Part shown: piece after piece, positions 16,356-24,624 of the stretch
Layout of the letters: the number at the start of each line of letters is the position of its first letter
Numbering within the stretch: the stretch's first letter is position 1
Source of the DNA: Actinacidiphila oryziradicis
GTDB taxonomy: Bacteria > Actinomycetota > Actinomycetes > Streptomycetales > Streptomycetaceae
Reading direction: 5' to 3'
DNA: 34,327 nt
Assembly: GCF_005047355.1 (NCBI RefSeq)
Contig: NZ_SUMC01000076.1
Coordinates: 1-34,327 of the forward strand
The notes under the pieces: generated by a model
Seen by the model: only the letters and a program-made list of their open reading frames with translations
Database searches by the model: none
What the model was told of the DNA's origin: nothing
Program-made: the position numbers and the translations under genes

Positions 16356-17453
16356 TCAGATCATCTGGAGCACGGGCTTGATGGTCTTGCCCGCCTCGGA
16401 GTCCTCACACGCGGTGTTTATGTCCTTGAAGGAGTAGCTGGTGATGAGCTTGTCGTACGGGAAGCGTCCCTGCGCATGCAGTTCGATCAGGCGCGGGATG
16501 AACTCCTCGGGACGCGCGTCGCCCTCGGTGACGCCGACGATGTTGCGGCCGGCCATGAGGAACTCGAGCATGTCGACCTCGATGTTGGTGCCGACAGTGC
16601 CGAAGCCGAGGATGGCGCAGGTGCCCTTGGGCGCCAGCGCGCTGACGGCCTGCCGCACGACAGGCGTCACCGCGGTGGTGTCGACCGCGTAGTCCGCACC
16701 GCGGCCGGTGATCTTGCGGATCTCGTCGACCACGTCGGTGGTTCCGCCGTTGATCGTGTGGGTCGCGCCGAGCTCCTCGGCCAGCTTGAGCCGCGCGTCC
16801 ACCAGGTCGACAGCGATGATCTTCGTGCAGCCCGTGACCTTGGCGGCCATCAAGGCGGCCAGGCCGACCGCGCCCGCGCCGAACACCACCAGGCTCGAAC
16901 CGGCGGGCGGGTTCAGGCGGTTGAGGACTGTGCCGGCGCCGGTCTGGATGCCGCAGCCGAGCGGGCCGACGATGGACAGGTCGGCGTCCGGGGAGACCTT
17001 CACCACGTTGCTCTCGACGGCGATGGCGTAGGTACCGAAGGAGGACTGGCTGAAGAAGAAGCCGTGGATGTCGCCCTCGCCATGCAGGGCGTTGGTGCCG
17101 TCGGGGCGCGAACCCGCGACGTTGCGCAGTGCGAACTGCTCGCAGTAGGCGGGCTCGCCGCGCTTGCACATGACGCACTCGTGGCACGCCGCGTAGGTCA
17201 GGACGACCTTGTCGCCGGGGGTGACCTTGGTAACGCCCGCGCCGACGGCCTCGACCACACCGGCGCCCTCGTGCCCGAGGACGAGCGGGAGCGGCACCGG
17301 CAGCCACTGGTTGCGCACACCGATGTCCGTGTGACAGATGCCGGAGGAGTGGACCTTGACGAGGATCTCGCCGTCGCCCGGGGCGTCGAGTTCGAGTTCT
17401 TCGAGGATGAACGGCTGTGCTGCTTCCCGCACGACTGCGGCTGTGATGCGCAT
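16356..17453 (-). CDS. Zinc-dependent aryl/allylic alcohol dehydrogenase, MDR superfamily (module 2)
   Basis: The 365-residue enzyme has catalytic zinc ligands Cys40, His61-Glu62 and Cys167 and structural zinc ligands Cys90, Cys93, Cys96 and Cys104. The coenzyme fold is LVVFGAGAVGLAALMAAKVTG followed by IIAVDL, the Asp indicating NAD+. The segment HGFFFSQSSFGTYA before the third zinc ligand is typical of benzyl-alcohol (XylB-type) and geraniol dehydrogenases, which oxidise aryl or allylic primary alcohols to aldehydes. It lies 82 bp downstream of the aldehyde dehydrogenase on the same strand and is followed by a strong terminator. The ATG is preceded by only a modest ribosome site (GGAGCAAG). 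Confidence 0.94.
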   Translation of the reverse strand: MRITAAVVREAAQPFILEELELDAPGDGEILVKVHSSGICHTDIGVRNQWLPVPLPLVLGHEGAGVVEAVGAGVTKVTPGDKVVLTYAACHECVMCKRGEPAYCEQFALRNVAGSRPDGTNALHGEGDIHGFFFSQSSFGTYAIAVESNVVKVSPDADLSIVGPLGCGIQTGAGTVLNRLNPPAGSSLVVFGAGAVGLAALMAAKVTGCTKIIAVDLVDARLKLAEELGATHTINGGTTDVVDEIRKITGRGADYAVDTTAVTPVVRQAVSALAPKGTCAILGFGTVGTNIEVDMLEFLMAGRNIVGVTEGDARPEEFIPRLIELHAQGRFPYDKLITSYSFKDINTACEDSEAGKTIKPVLQMI

Positions 17454-17535
17454 GGATCTTGCTCCTGTGGAACGAAGGGGATGGTGAAGCGGTGAGGCCG
17501 TACGGGCCGAACGGAACCGGCCCGTACAGAGAGCC

Positions 17536-18978
17536 TCAGCCCGGCAGGTAGATCGACTTCAGCTGCTGGTAGCCGGAGATGGCTTCCGGGCCGAACTCCC
17601 GCCCGAGGCCGCTCTGCTTCACACCGCCGAACGGCGCGTTGAGGTCGACCACGTATCCGTTGACGCCGATCGTTCCGGTCTGCACGCGGTCCGCGATCGC
17701 GATGGCCCGCTCCGGGTCGCTGGACCAGACGGTGCCGCCCAGACCGTAGTCCGACTCGTTGGCGATCTTCACCGCGTCGTCGTCGCTGTCGTACTTGATC
17801 ACGGACAGCACCGGTCCGAAGATCTCCTGGGTGGCGATGGTGGAGGAGTTGTCCACGTCGGCGAAGAGCGTCGGCTCCACGTACCAGCCGCGGTTGATGC
17901 CCGCCGGCCGGCCGCCACCGAGCGCGAGCCGGGCGCCCTCGCCGCGTCCCTTGGCGATGAGGCCCTCGACGCGGTCGCGGTGCTCGGAGGAGGCGAGCGG
18001 GCCGACCTCGGTGCTCGGGTCCAGAGGGTCGCCGACCTTCAGGTTGCCCATCCACGCGGAGATCGCGTCCACGACCTCGTCGTACCGGTTGCTCGGCGCG
18101 AGGATGCGGGTGCATGCCATGCAGGTCTGGCCGTTGTTCGCCAGCGAGGCGAAGAACAGGCCCTCGGTCACCTTGTTCAGGTCGGCGTCGTCGAGGATGA
18201 GCGCCGCGGACTTGCCGCCGAGCTCCAGGCTCACCGGGCGCATCAGCCGGCCGCAGTTCTCGGCGATGATCCGGCCCGCGGCGGTGGAGCCGGTGAAGGC
18301 GACCTTGTCGATGCCGGGGTGCTGCACCAGGTAGGCGCCGAGCTCACGGCCGCCAGGCACCCAGTTGATGACGCCGGCCGGGATGCCCGCCTCGTCCGCG
18401 GCCTCGGCCAGCACGAAGCCGTCGAGCACGGTGCCGGGGGAGGGCTTGATGACGATCGTGCAGCCCGCGGCGAGCGCGGGGCCGATCTTGGTGATCGCGA
18501 GCACCACCGGGTAGTTCCACGGCACGATGGCGCCGACCACACCGACCGGGTTGCGCTGCACGAGAGTGTCGAAGCCCAGCGGCGACGGCCGGCGCTCGAC
18601 GCGCTCGGAGGCGGCGGCCAGCGCGGCGTAGTAACGCAGCAGCGCGACGCCGTAACCGCCTTCCATCGCCTGCGCCAGGCTGATCGGCATGCCGTTCTGG
18701 AGGCTCACGGTGCGGGTGAGCTGCTCCGTGCGCTTCTCGACGGCGTCGGCGAAGCGGTTGATGACGGCGGCACGGTCGGCGGCGGGCAGGGTGGACCAGC
18801 CGGAGTCGTCGAAGGCTCGCCTGGCGGCCTGGACCGCGCGGTCGACGTCTGCCTCGCTCGCCTCGGGCACGCTGCCCAAGGGCTCCTCAGTCGTCGCATT
18901 GATGGCCTCGATACGGCGGTCCGTCGCCGGGTCGACCCAGCCCCCGTCGATGTACAACTTGTCATGCACCACTGTCAT
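17536..18978 (-). CDS. NAD(P)+-dependent aldehyde dehydrogenase (module 2)
   Basis: The 480-residue enzyme contains VPWNYPVVLAITKIGPALAAG, FTGSTAAGRIIA, ELGGKSAALIL with general base Glu252, NNGQTCMACTR with nucleophile Cys286, and QEIFGPVLSVI. The C-terminal NAPFGGVKQSGLGREFG is typical of aldehyde dehydrogenases acting on hydrophobic aldehydes. ATG 18978 has AAGGAG 6 bp upstream; an upstream extension in the same frame has no better start. It is the first gene of the leftward module 2 operon and is divergent from the crotonase at 19300. Gene order is reversed relative to module 1, where the alcohol dehydrogenase comes first. Confidence 0.94.
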   Translation of the reverse strand: MTVVHDKLYIDGGWVDPATDRRIEAINATTEEPLGSVPEASEADVDRAVQAARRAFDDSGWSTLPAADRAAVINRFADAVEKRTEQLTRTVSLQNGMPISLAQAMEGGYGVALLRYYAALAAASERVERRPSPLGFDTLVQRNPVGVVGAIVPWNYPVVLAITKIGPALAAGCTIVIKPSPGTVLDGFVLAEAADEAGIPAGVINWVPGGRELGAYLVQHPGIDKVAFTGSTAAGRIIAENCGRLMRPVSLELGGKSAALILDDADLNKVTEGLFFASLANNGQTCMACTRILAPSNRYDEVVDAISAWMGNLKVGDPLDPSTEVGPLASSEHRDRVEGLIAKGRGEGARLALGGGRPAGINRGWYVEPTLFADVDNSSTIATQEIFGPVLSVIKYDSDDDAVKIANESDYGLGGTVWSSDPERAIAIADRVQTGTIGVNGYVVDLNAPFGGVKQSGLGREFGPEAISGYQQLKSIYLPG

Positions 18979-19299
18979 ACCCGGCTCCTTTGCTGGTGAC
19001 CGCTCGAGCGAACCCTGAGACACCCCGTCCTGGGTGGGCCGCTTGTGATGTTGCGGGGTGACGCTGCGCACTTGAACATAGGGACCAGTCGTCGCCTAGT
19101 CAACGTGTAACGCAACTAATGCTCGAGAGATGTAGAACATTTTTGGGGATCCCGGATCGCTGCACCCGTGACGGTACGCGTTGCGCCCGGTTAGGGTGTC
19201 GGCCTCCATCTCGGGGGCGTGCCGCGTCAACATTCTACGCCTTGTGGAGTACGGTACTCACATCTGTATAGAATAGGTGCTGAGGAAGTGAGGTTGACT
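18979..19299. other. Divergent intergenic region of module 2
   Basis: These 321 bp hold no gene. They contain the shared block at 19234-19271. They also contain TGTAGAACAT at 19131-19140 and, inverted, ATTCTAC at 19232-19238: a pair of opposed (T)GTAGAA words about 95 bp apart. The region is relatively AT-rich, as expected for two promoters back to back. Confidence 0.5.
19234..19271 (+). promoter_or_regulatory. Shared promoter/operator block, module 2
   Basis: TCTAC-N3-TTGTGG-N7-TACTCA-N3-CTGTATAG spans 38 bp and ends 28 bp before the crotonase start. The same words in the same order occur at 13335-13372. TATAGAAT could serve as a -10 and TTGTGG as a -35, though the 19-base spacing is long, so an activator or repressor site overlapping the promoter is also possible. 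Confidence 0.5.
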
Positions 19300-20172
19300 G
19301 TGGACGACGACGCAGTTCTGCTGGAGACGGACGGCCCAGTCGCGCGGCTGATACTCAACCGCCCCGCCAAGCACAACGCAATACGCTTCGACGACCTTGA
19401 CCGGCTGGTCGAGCTGCTGCACGAGGCCGAGGAGGACGACTCGGTCCGGGTCATCATCCTTCAAGGACGGGGCAAGTCGTTCTGCGCGGGCCATGACTAC
19501 GACGACGCGGTGCGTTCCTACGGTCTGGAACCGGGGGCCGACGGCGAGAAACCGCGCCGCCCCAGCCAGCGCTCCCGGCTGGCCCGCGACCGCAGGCTCG
19601 GCATGAACTACATGGCCTTCCACTACTCGCTCAAGCCGGTGATCGCCCAGATCCAGGGCGTGTGCGTCGGCGCGGGCCTTTACATCGCGGAACTGGTCGA
19701 CCTGGCGATCTGCGCGGACACCGCGCGCTTCAGCCACGCCGAGCAGCGCCTGGGCCTCGCGGGCAACACCTGGCACCTGAACACCCAGATCATGAAGTAC
19801 GGTCCCAAGCGCGCACGCGAACTCCTCCTTCTCGGCGAGGAGTTCAACGGCACGCAGGCAGCCGAGTGGGGCCTGGTCAACCGCTCGGTGCCCGAGGAGG
19901 ACCTCGAAGCGACCGTGGAGGAATGGGCGCGCAAGGTGGCCCAGCACCCCAGGGACGCGCTGGTCACCGGCAAGGCCGTGTGGCAGATGGCGCTGGACAG
20001 CCTCGGCGGCACCCAGCAGTTCTGGCGCGGTTACGTCGGGCACACCCTCGGCACCAACCTCCGGTTCGAGCCCGACGAGTTCAACTTCCTGCGTGAGCGC
20101 AGCCACCTCGGCACGCGCGACGCCTTCGCCGACCGGGACAGCCACTACAACGGCAACGGCAAGAGCCGCTGA
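19300..20172 (+). CDS. Enoyl-CoA hydratase/isomerase (crotonase) family protein (module 2)
   Basis: A GTG start at 19300, 6 bp after GTGAGG, gives 290 residues (MDDDAVLLETDGPVARLIL). The crotonase oxyanion-hole segments are GRGKSFCAGHDYDD and IQGVCVGAGLYIAELVDLAI. Of the two classical catalytic glutamates, the second is kept (FSHAEQRLGLAG) while the first position is Tyr. The C-terminal part is longer than usual (GTQQFWRGYVGHTLGTNLRFEPDEFNFLRE). The reaction is therefore uncertain: isomerisation, hydration or retro-Claisen cleavage are possible. It is a single-gene rightward unit opposite the aldehyde/alcohol dehydrogenase pair, and its promoter resembles that of the first crotonase. It is only distantly related to that protein. 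Confidence 0.9.
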   Translation: MDDDAVLLETDGPVARLILNRPAKHNAIRFDDLDRLVELLHEAEEDDSVRVIILQGRGKSFCAGHDYDDAVRSYGLEPGADGEKPRRPSQRSRLARDRRLGMNYMAFHYSLKPVIAQIQGVCVGAGLYIAELVDLAICADTARFSHAEQRLGLAGNTWHLNTQIMKYGPKRARELLLLGEEFNGTQAAEWGLVNRSVPEEDLEATVEEWARKVAQHPRDALVTGKAVWQMALDSLGGTQQFWRGYVGHTLGTNLRFEPDEFNFLRERSHLGTRDAFADRDSHYNGNGKSR

Positions 20173-20215
20173 CGCTCCCGCGGGCCCAGACTCCCGGGCA
20201 AGGGACACTCGGGGG

Positions 20216-20289
20216 AAAAGACAGGTGGCCGCCGCATCACACCGCGGCCACCTTGTCTTTTGCGGGTCCTGCGGCTTTGCGGGTCCTGC
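20216..20289 (-). repeat. 73-bp inverted repeat, copy 2, with bidirectional terminator
   Basis: This is the reverse-complement counterpart of 16142-16214. The hairpin AAAAGACA-GGTGGCCGC ... GCGGCCACC-TTGTCTTTT has A and T tracts on both sides, so it can end the rightward crotonase transcript and the leftward transcript of the gene at 20312. Relative to copy 1, the stem pair A-T has become G-C (GGTGACC/GGTCACC against GGTGGCC/GGCCACC), a compensatory change. Confidence 0.82.
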
Positions 20290-20311
20290 CCGGACCGCCG
20301 CGCCGGCCAGT

Positions 20312-20854
20312 TCAGCCGGCCTCCGCCGCGAGCCAGGCGCGGCCGACGTCGGTGACGACGCGGTACTGCAGGTCGGCAGCGAGCAGCGCGGGCTCCTCGT
20401 TGTAGAGCGTGGCCACCGCGGCCCGGTCGAGCCCGACTTCACGGGCGGCCTGGTGCGCCTCCAGTTTGTGCATGCGGCCGCCCGGCGCGTCGGCGATCCG
20501 CTGGAGGAAGGCGGCCCGGAGGCCGCTGCCGACCGGCTGGGCCGGGGTGTTGTCGGGAAGCTCGACGAGCGACTCCAATTGGCGGACCACTCCGCGCAGG
20601 GTCTCCGCCCACGCCTCGGCGGTGACCTTGACATCGCTCGGGAGTCCGCCCGAACTCTGCCAGGTCCGCTTGGGGAACCGGCGGATGTACTCCCATTCAA
20701 GCTCGAGCATTCGCGTGGTATGCAGGGCGTACTGTTCGGCGCTGCCGTGCAGGAAGACCCAGTTGCGGGTCTCGTGGGCACTGGTCCCCTGCTGTTCCAG
20801 TTCCTCGTCGCTCAGTTCCCGGGCGGGCCGTCCATGGACGTCATGGTTCTCCAC
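20312..20854 (-). CDS. Conserved hypothetical protein, DUF6158-like N-terminus
   Basis: The 180-residue soluble protein has a GTG start at 20854 and a GAAGGGGG ribosome site 6 bp upstream. Residues 10-62 (ELSDEELEQQGTSAHETRNW, LHGSAEQYALHTTRMLELE, WEYIRRFPKR) resemble the short actinobacterial DUF6158 proteins. The following region (residues 70-180) is helical, with no motif I recognise beyond MHKLEAHQAAREVGLDRAAV. No signal peptide, membrane segment or Cys pair is seen. It converges on the second crotonase and is divergent from the P450 operon. Its function is unknown; the position between two parts of the catabolic region may be accidental. The DUF assignment is from memory of the family pattern. 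Confidence 0.7.
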   Translation of the reverse strand: MENHDVHGRPARELSDEELEQQGTSAHETRNWVFLHGSAEQYALHTTRMLELEWEYIRRFPKRTWQSSGGLPSDVKVTAEAWAETLRGVVRQLESLVELPDNTPAQPVGSGLRAAFLQRIADAPGGRMHKLEAHQAAREVGLDRAAVATLYNEEPALLAADLQYRVVTDVGRAWLAAEAG

Positions 20855-21694
20855 GGGTACCCCCTTCCAGGGTCGGTCTTGCCCGCCCCGGTGCCGCCGG
20901 AGCCGGGTTGTGACTCACAGATTCGACGCATGTAACGCGGAGCGTCAAGAGTCTGTAGTGCATCGGTAGAAACAGGTTGCTTTCCCGGCGACCCGGAGTC
21001 CGGGGAAACGTTACATACCGTGAGTGACTTGAGTCCATCTTGTGTAGAGCGACGCGATGGTCGTCCGGGCCGTTGACCTCAGCCCGCGCGCCGCACACCA
21101 TGCTCACCAGGTCGAACACGCTGTCGCATGAGGCCGGCGGATGCGCAACCGCCGTCCGGCGCCAAGCCGGCGCCAACCGGCGCCGGTGGCGGGTTGCGGG
21201 GTGCCGCGTCCACTCGCGCCGTGTTACGGGCGCCAGAATTCACGTGCATATGTGCATATGGCAAACATTGGGTATGCGGAAAGAGTTGGCTGGTCGGGGC
21301 GGTGCGGACCCGAAATTCGCCCGCGGGATCGCCAGGTTCGATCAACGCCCGTGTGCCGTCTATCGGAACCACGGCCCGCGCCCGGCGCACTGGCAACGGC
21401 CGCTTCTGTTGCACATGCATTGACGTCGTGTGTCGATCAGATGACGCCCTGTCTTGACGTTCTACAACCAGGAAGCTACGCTCCCTCAACACGTCAAATG
21501 TGGTACAGGTCTCGACCCATGGAGACCATCGATGAACTCGTCTCAGGACCGCCGACGGTATGCCTCCCCGGCCATAGTTCGTCCGCGCGGCCTTGGTCGA
21601 CGAGGCCCCCTATTCCTTCAGCAGCGTCTCGCAAGCGGGCCGCACCTGCTCACACTCTCAACACGCCGATCAACACTAAGAGGGACGGATTGCG
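20855..21694. other. 840-bp leader region of the P450-mce operon
   Basis: No supportable gene is present; frames across it have poor codon bias and no ribosome sites. Near 21164-21191 GGCGCC-containing words repeat (CCGGCGCCAA, CCGGCGCCAA, CCGGCGCCGG). At 21244-21260 the 8-mer GTGCATAT is repeated in tandem, giving CATATG-TG-CATATG. TTCTAC at 21460-21465 and TGTGGTAC at 21499-21506 echo parts of the block shared by the two crotonase promoters. Such a long leader before a 12-gene operon suggests a regulated promoter and a long untranslated leader, but no riboswitch class is recognised. Confidence 0.5.
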
Positions 21695-22990
21695 TTGAGC
21701 GCCAACCAGAACCCGACGGGCCATGCAGAATCCGAAGAAGCGGACAGTGCCACCATTCGCGCGTTGATCGAGAAGTTCAGCGTGCACAACAGGGAGAGCC
21801 TGGAAAACCGGGACGCGATATTCCGCGAGATGCGCGAGTCGTGCCCGATGGCCCGCAGCTCGGCACACGGCGGCTTCTACGCCGTCTCGCGTTACAAAGA
21901 CGTCTACGCGGCCGCGCACAAGCAGGACGTGTTCTCCTCCTTCCCGGTGACAATCCCGCCGTTCGGCAACCCGACGCCGATGATCCCGATCGAGATGGAC
22001 CCGCCGGTGCACCGCAAGTACCGCACCCTGGTGGGAACCCAGTTCAGCCCCAACACGATCGAGGCGAACGAGCCGCAGTTGCGCGCCATCGTCAACACGC
22101 TCATCGAGAACCTCCAAGGCCGGCCCCAGGCGGACCTGGCGGAGGAAGTCGCGATCGCGCTGCCGCTGCGCGCCATCCTTGAGGTGTACCTGGGCGTGCC
22201 CGAGAAGGACTGGGCGATGCTCAAGAGAGAATTCCTCTACATGCTGGAGCCCGACCCCGAGAAGTCGGACGAGGAGAACAACGAGCGGGCCATGCAGGCC
22301 GGCCTCAACTGCTCGATGTACTTCGCCGAGCTGCTGGAGGAGCGCCGTACCAACGGCTTCGGCGACGACTTGATCAGCCACCTCGCGCAGGTCGAGATCG
22401 ACGGCCAGCGGCTGACGGACGACGAGATCTTCGGCTTCTGCCTGGTGCTGGTGCCGGCCGGCTTCGACACCACCGCGAGCCTGCTCAGCCGACTGCTGTT
22501 GATGTTCACCGAACGGCCAGAAGTGCGCGAGCAGTTGACGGCGATTGTCGACGACCCCGACAAGCTCGACCTGGCCGTCGAGGAACTGGTCCGGTACATC
22601 CCGCCGCAGCCCGGCGTCGCCCGTAACGTAACCACGCCCATGACGTTCGCGGACACCGAACTCGCCGTTGGCGACCGTCTGCTGCTGCTGTGGCCGTCCG
22701 CAAACCGCGACCCCGAGGAGTTCCCCAACCCGGACGAACTGATCCTCGACCGGCAGCCGAACCGGCACCTGGGCTTCGGCTCGGGCATTCACCGCTGCCT
22801 CGGCTCGCACCTCGCGCGCCTGGAGATCAAGATCCTGCTCCAGGAGTTCCTGCACCGCGTCCCCACGTACGCGGTGGCGCCCGACGCCAAGCCGCTGTGG
22901 CACACCGGCAATACCTGGGGTGTCACGGAACTGCCGGTGGTCTTCGAAGACTGGGACACCGTCGGCGCGAGCGCGGGGCAAGGTGAATGA
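21695..22990 (+). CDS. Cytochrome P450 monooxygenase
   Basis: The 431-residue soluble bacterial P450 starts at TTG 21695, 7 bp after AGAGGGACGG; no ATG or GTG gives a better site. The I-helix oxygen-activation motif is AGFDTTAS with the acid-alcohol pair Asp258-Thr259. The K-helix ExxR is Glu297-Arg300, and the haem motif is FGSGIHRCLGSHLAR with thiolate Cys368. IEMDPPVHRKYR, typical of class I bacterial enzymes, is present. It would hydroxylate a hydrophobic substrate using two electrons from the 3Fe-4S ferredoxin encoded next, whose ATG overlaps the P450 stop (ATGA). The gene heads the SCP2-mce operon, so its substrate is probably what the Mce system imports. The family number and substrate cannot be decided from the sequence alone. 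Confidence 0.96.
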   Translation: MSANQNPTGHAESEEADSATIRALIEKFSVHNRESLENRDAIFREMRESCPMARSSAHGGFYAVSRYKDVYAAAHKQDVFSSFPVTIPPFGNPTPMIPIEMDPPVHRKYRTLVGTQFSPNTIEANEPQLRAIVNTLIENLQGRPQADLAEEVAIALPLRAILEVYLGVPEKDWAMLKREFLYMLEPDPEKSDEENNERAMQAGLNCSMYFAELLEERRTNGFGDDLISHLAQVEIDGQRLTDDEIFGFCLVLVPAGFDTTASLLSRLLLMFTERPEVREQLTAIVDDPDKLDLAVEELVRYIPPQPGVARNVTTPMTFADTELAVGDRLLLLWPSANRDPEEFPNPDELILDRQPNRHLGFGSGIHRCLGSHLARLEIKILLQEFLHRVPTYAVAPDAKPLWHTGNTWGVTELPVVFEDWDTVGASAGQGE

Positions 22991-23190
22991 GCGTGCTGAA
23001 ACTCGCCATTGACCCCGGAAAGTGTGAGGGCCACGCCAGGTGTGTGGCCCGCGCTTCCGCGCTGTTCGACGTCGACGACGAAGGCCAGTCCTTCGCCCTG
23101 GCGAACCTGGTGCCGGCCGGGCAGGAGGACGCGGCGCGCAGCGCGCTCGAAGCGTGCCCGGAGCGGGCGATCACGATCACTGAAGTCTGA
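22987..23190 (+). CDS. 3Fe-4S ferredoxin, P450 redox partner
   Basis: This 67-residue ferredoxin contains CEGHARC and later CPERAITI, the C-x5-C...CP arrangement of single-cluster ferredoxins. It is translationally coupled to the P450 by a 4-bp overlap, which makes it the direct electron donor. It is similar in size and layout to the ferredoxin at 14294 but diverged in sequence. No reductase is encoded in this operon; the reductase at 9165 is a candidate. Confidence 0.94.
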   Translation: MSVLKLAIDPGKCEGHARCVARASALFDVDDEGQSFALANLVPAGQEDAARSALEACPERAITITEV

Positions 23191-23287
23191 AGCCCAGACC
23201 CCAAAGCCGATAAAGCGAACCGCCGGGCCGGACAGAGACCTGGCCGGTCGGCGGCTCGCGGCCTTGCCGAAGAACAGGAGTACCGAG

Positions 23288-23716
23288 ATGGGTGTCTTCA
23301 AGGACGAAGCCGAGGTCTACGAGTATCTCGGCCGCATTTTCCAGGCCGGGCTTGACGACCCGGACCTCGGGCCGAAGCTCCGCGCGGTCGGCGCGGTGCT
23401 GAAGCTCAATCAGACAGACCCCGAATCCACCATCGTGATCGACTTCGGCGAAGGAATCGTCCAGCTCGGGGAGAACGGCAACCCTCAGGTGACGCGGCCG
23501 ATCGACGCGGAACTGTCCATGGCGGCGGACACCGCGCACAAGTTCTGGCTCGGCAAGGTCAATGTCGCGCTGGCGATGGCCAGGGGCCAGATCCGCAACA
23601 AGGGCAAGGTGTCGGCCGTGATGAAGGTCGTTCCCATCACCAAGCCGCTGTTCGCCACCTACGAGAGGATCCTCCGCGACGCCGGGCGGGCCGATCTCGT
23701 CGAGGCTGTCAAGTAA
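23288..23716 (+). CDS. SCP2-type lipid/sterol-binding protein
   Basis: The 142-residue protein (ATG 23288, AGGAG 8 bp upstream) consists of one SCP2-like fold. A helical start (EAEVYEYLGRIFQAGLDDPDLG) is followed by beta strands (ESTIVIDFGEGIVQLG, PQVTRPIDAELSMAADTAHKFW) and a C-terminal helix pair (LFATYERILRDAG). There is no signal peptide, so it acts in the cytoplasm. SCP2 domains form a hydrophobic tunnel for acyl-CoAs, sterols or other lipids. Its place between the P450/ferredoxin pair and the Mce permease genes suggests it receives the imported hydrophobic substrate or presents it to the P450. It could also have a sterol-carrier role unrelated to catalysis. Confidence 0.88.
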   Translation: MGVFKDEAEVYEYLGRIFQAGLDDPDLGPKLRAVGAVLKLNQTDPESTIVIDFGEGIVQLGENGNPQVTRPIDAELSMAADTAHKFWLGKVNVALAMARGQIRNKGKVSAVMKVVPITKPLFATYERILRDAGRADLVEAVK

Positions 23717-23755
23717 CGGGCCAGGAGCCGCACCACAACGCCAACGGGAGCAGGA

Positions 23756-24610
23756 ATGACAACCGTCGCTGAAGCCGACGTCGAACTACGGAGAGCGCCC
23801 GGTCCAGGGGGCCGAACGCTCGGCTTCGTGCCGGCTTCTGTGCGGAAGCCGGTGCTCGAAGTCGGGCGCATGTGTCAGCTCCTCGGTCAGGTGATCTACA
23901 GTGCCGTCCGTAACCCGCGGGGTTACTGGGGCGACACCCTTGAAGAGATGTACAGCCTGCTGAGGCTCTGCTTCTGGCCCGCGACGCTGTCGATGGCCGG
24001 GTTCGGCTTCCTCATCTGCGTCATGGGCGTCGGCCTGCTGACGCTGCTCGGCGCGAACAACCGCATGGGCGCCTTCTGGGTGATGGCCGACATCCGTGAG
24101 ATTGCGGCGTTCATGGTCGGCATGGTGGTGGCCGGCGTGATCGGCACCTCGATCACCGCCGACCTCGGCGCGCGCAAGGTCCGCGAGGAGCTGGACGCCC
24201 TCAAGGTGCTCGGCATGGACCCGATCCGGATGCTGGTCATCCCGCGGGTCATCGCCACCGCCGTGATGTGCGCCCTGCTCAACTGCCTCACGTCGTTCGT
24301 CGGCGTCCTGGTCGGTCTGCTCGCGGTGCGCGCGCTCGCCGGCACCACCAACGGCGCCTATATCGACAGCATGTCCCACAACCTGTACGCGGCCGACGTG
24401 TGGGGCGCCGAACTGAAGACCCTCCTGGCCGGACTGTTGATCGGCGTGATCTGCAGTTACAAGGGTCTCAACGCGGGTGGCGGTCCCGAGGGGGTCGGAC
24501 GAGCGGTCAACCAGGCGGTAGTAACCAGCTTCGCAATGGTGTGGGTGCTCAACTTCTTCTTCAACGCCATCGCGCAGGGCCTCAACCCCAACCTGTTGAC
24601 GCAGAGGTAG
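23756..24610 (+). CDS. yrbEA: MlaE/YrbE-family permease, first subunit of the Mce transporter
   Basis: The 284-residue integral membrane protein starts at ATG 23756 after a GGGAGCAGG site. The cytoplasmic N-terminus of about 70 residues is followed by about five to six hydrophobic segments (FGFLICVMGVGLLTLL, IAAFMVGMVVAGVIGTSI, VIATAVMCALLNCLTSFVGV, SFAMVWVLNFFFNAIA). Between them lies the MlaE signature loop ADLGARKVREELDALKVLG. With the next gene it would form the heterodimeric permease that couples to the ATPase at 25525 and to the Mce proteins. It is 39 bp from the SCP2 gene, so it belongs to the same transcript. Confidence 0.93.
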   Translation: MTTVAEADVELRRAPGPGGRTLGFVPASVRKPVLEVGRMCQLLGQVIYSAVRNPRGYWGDTLEEMYSLLRLCFWPATLSMAGFGFLICVMGVGLLTLLGANNRMGAFWVMADIREIAAFMVGMVVAGVIGTSITADLGARKVREELDALKVLGMDPIRMLVIPRVIATAVMCALLNCLTSFVGVLVGLLAVRALAGTTNGAYIDSMSHNLYAADVWGAELKTLLAGLLIGVICSYKGLNAGGGPEGVGRAVNQAVVTSFAMVWVLNFFFNAIAQGLNPNLLTQR

Positions 24611-24624
24611 AGGGACAACCGCAG

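Noticed and set aside
16142..20289. Transposon ends for module 2
   Set aside because: The 73-bp inverted repeats look like IS ends in position only; they fold as terminators, no transposase lies between them and no target duplication is visible, so I report them as repeats instead.
21454..22182. Plus-strand frame overlapping the P450 start
   Set aside because: Its codons lose normal third-position bias inside the P450 gene, where the P450 frame carries the recognisable sequence.
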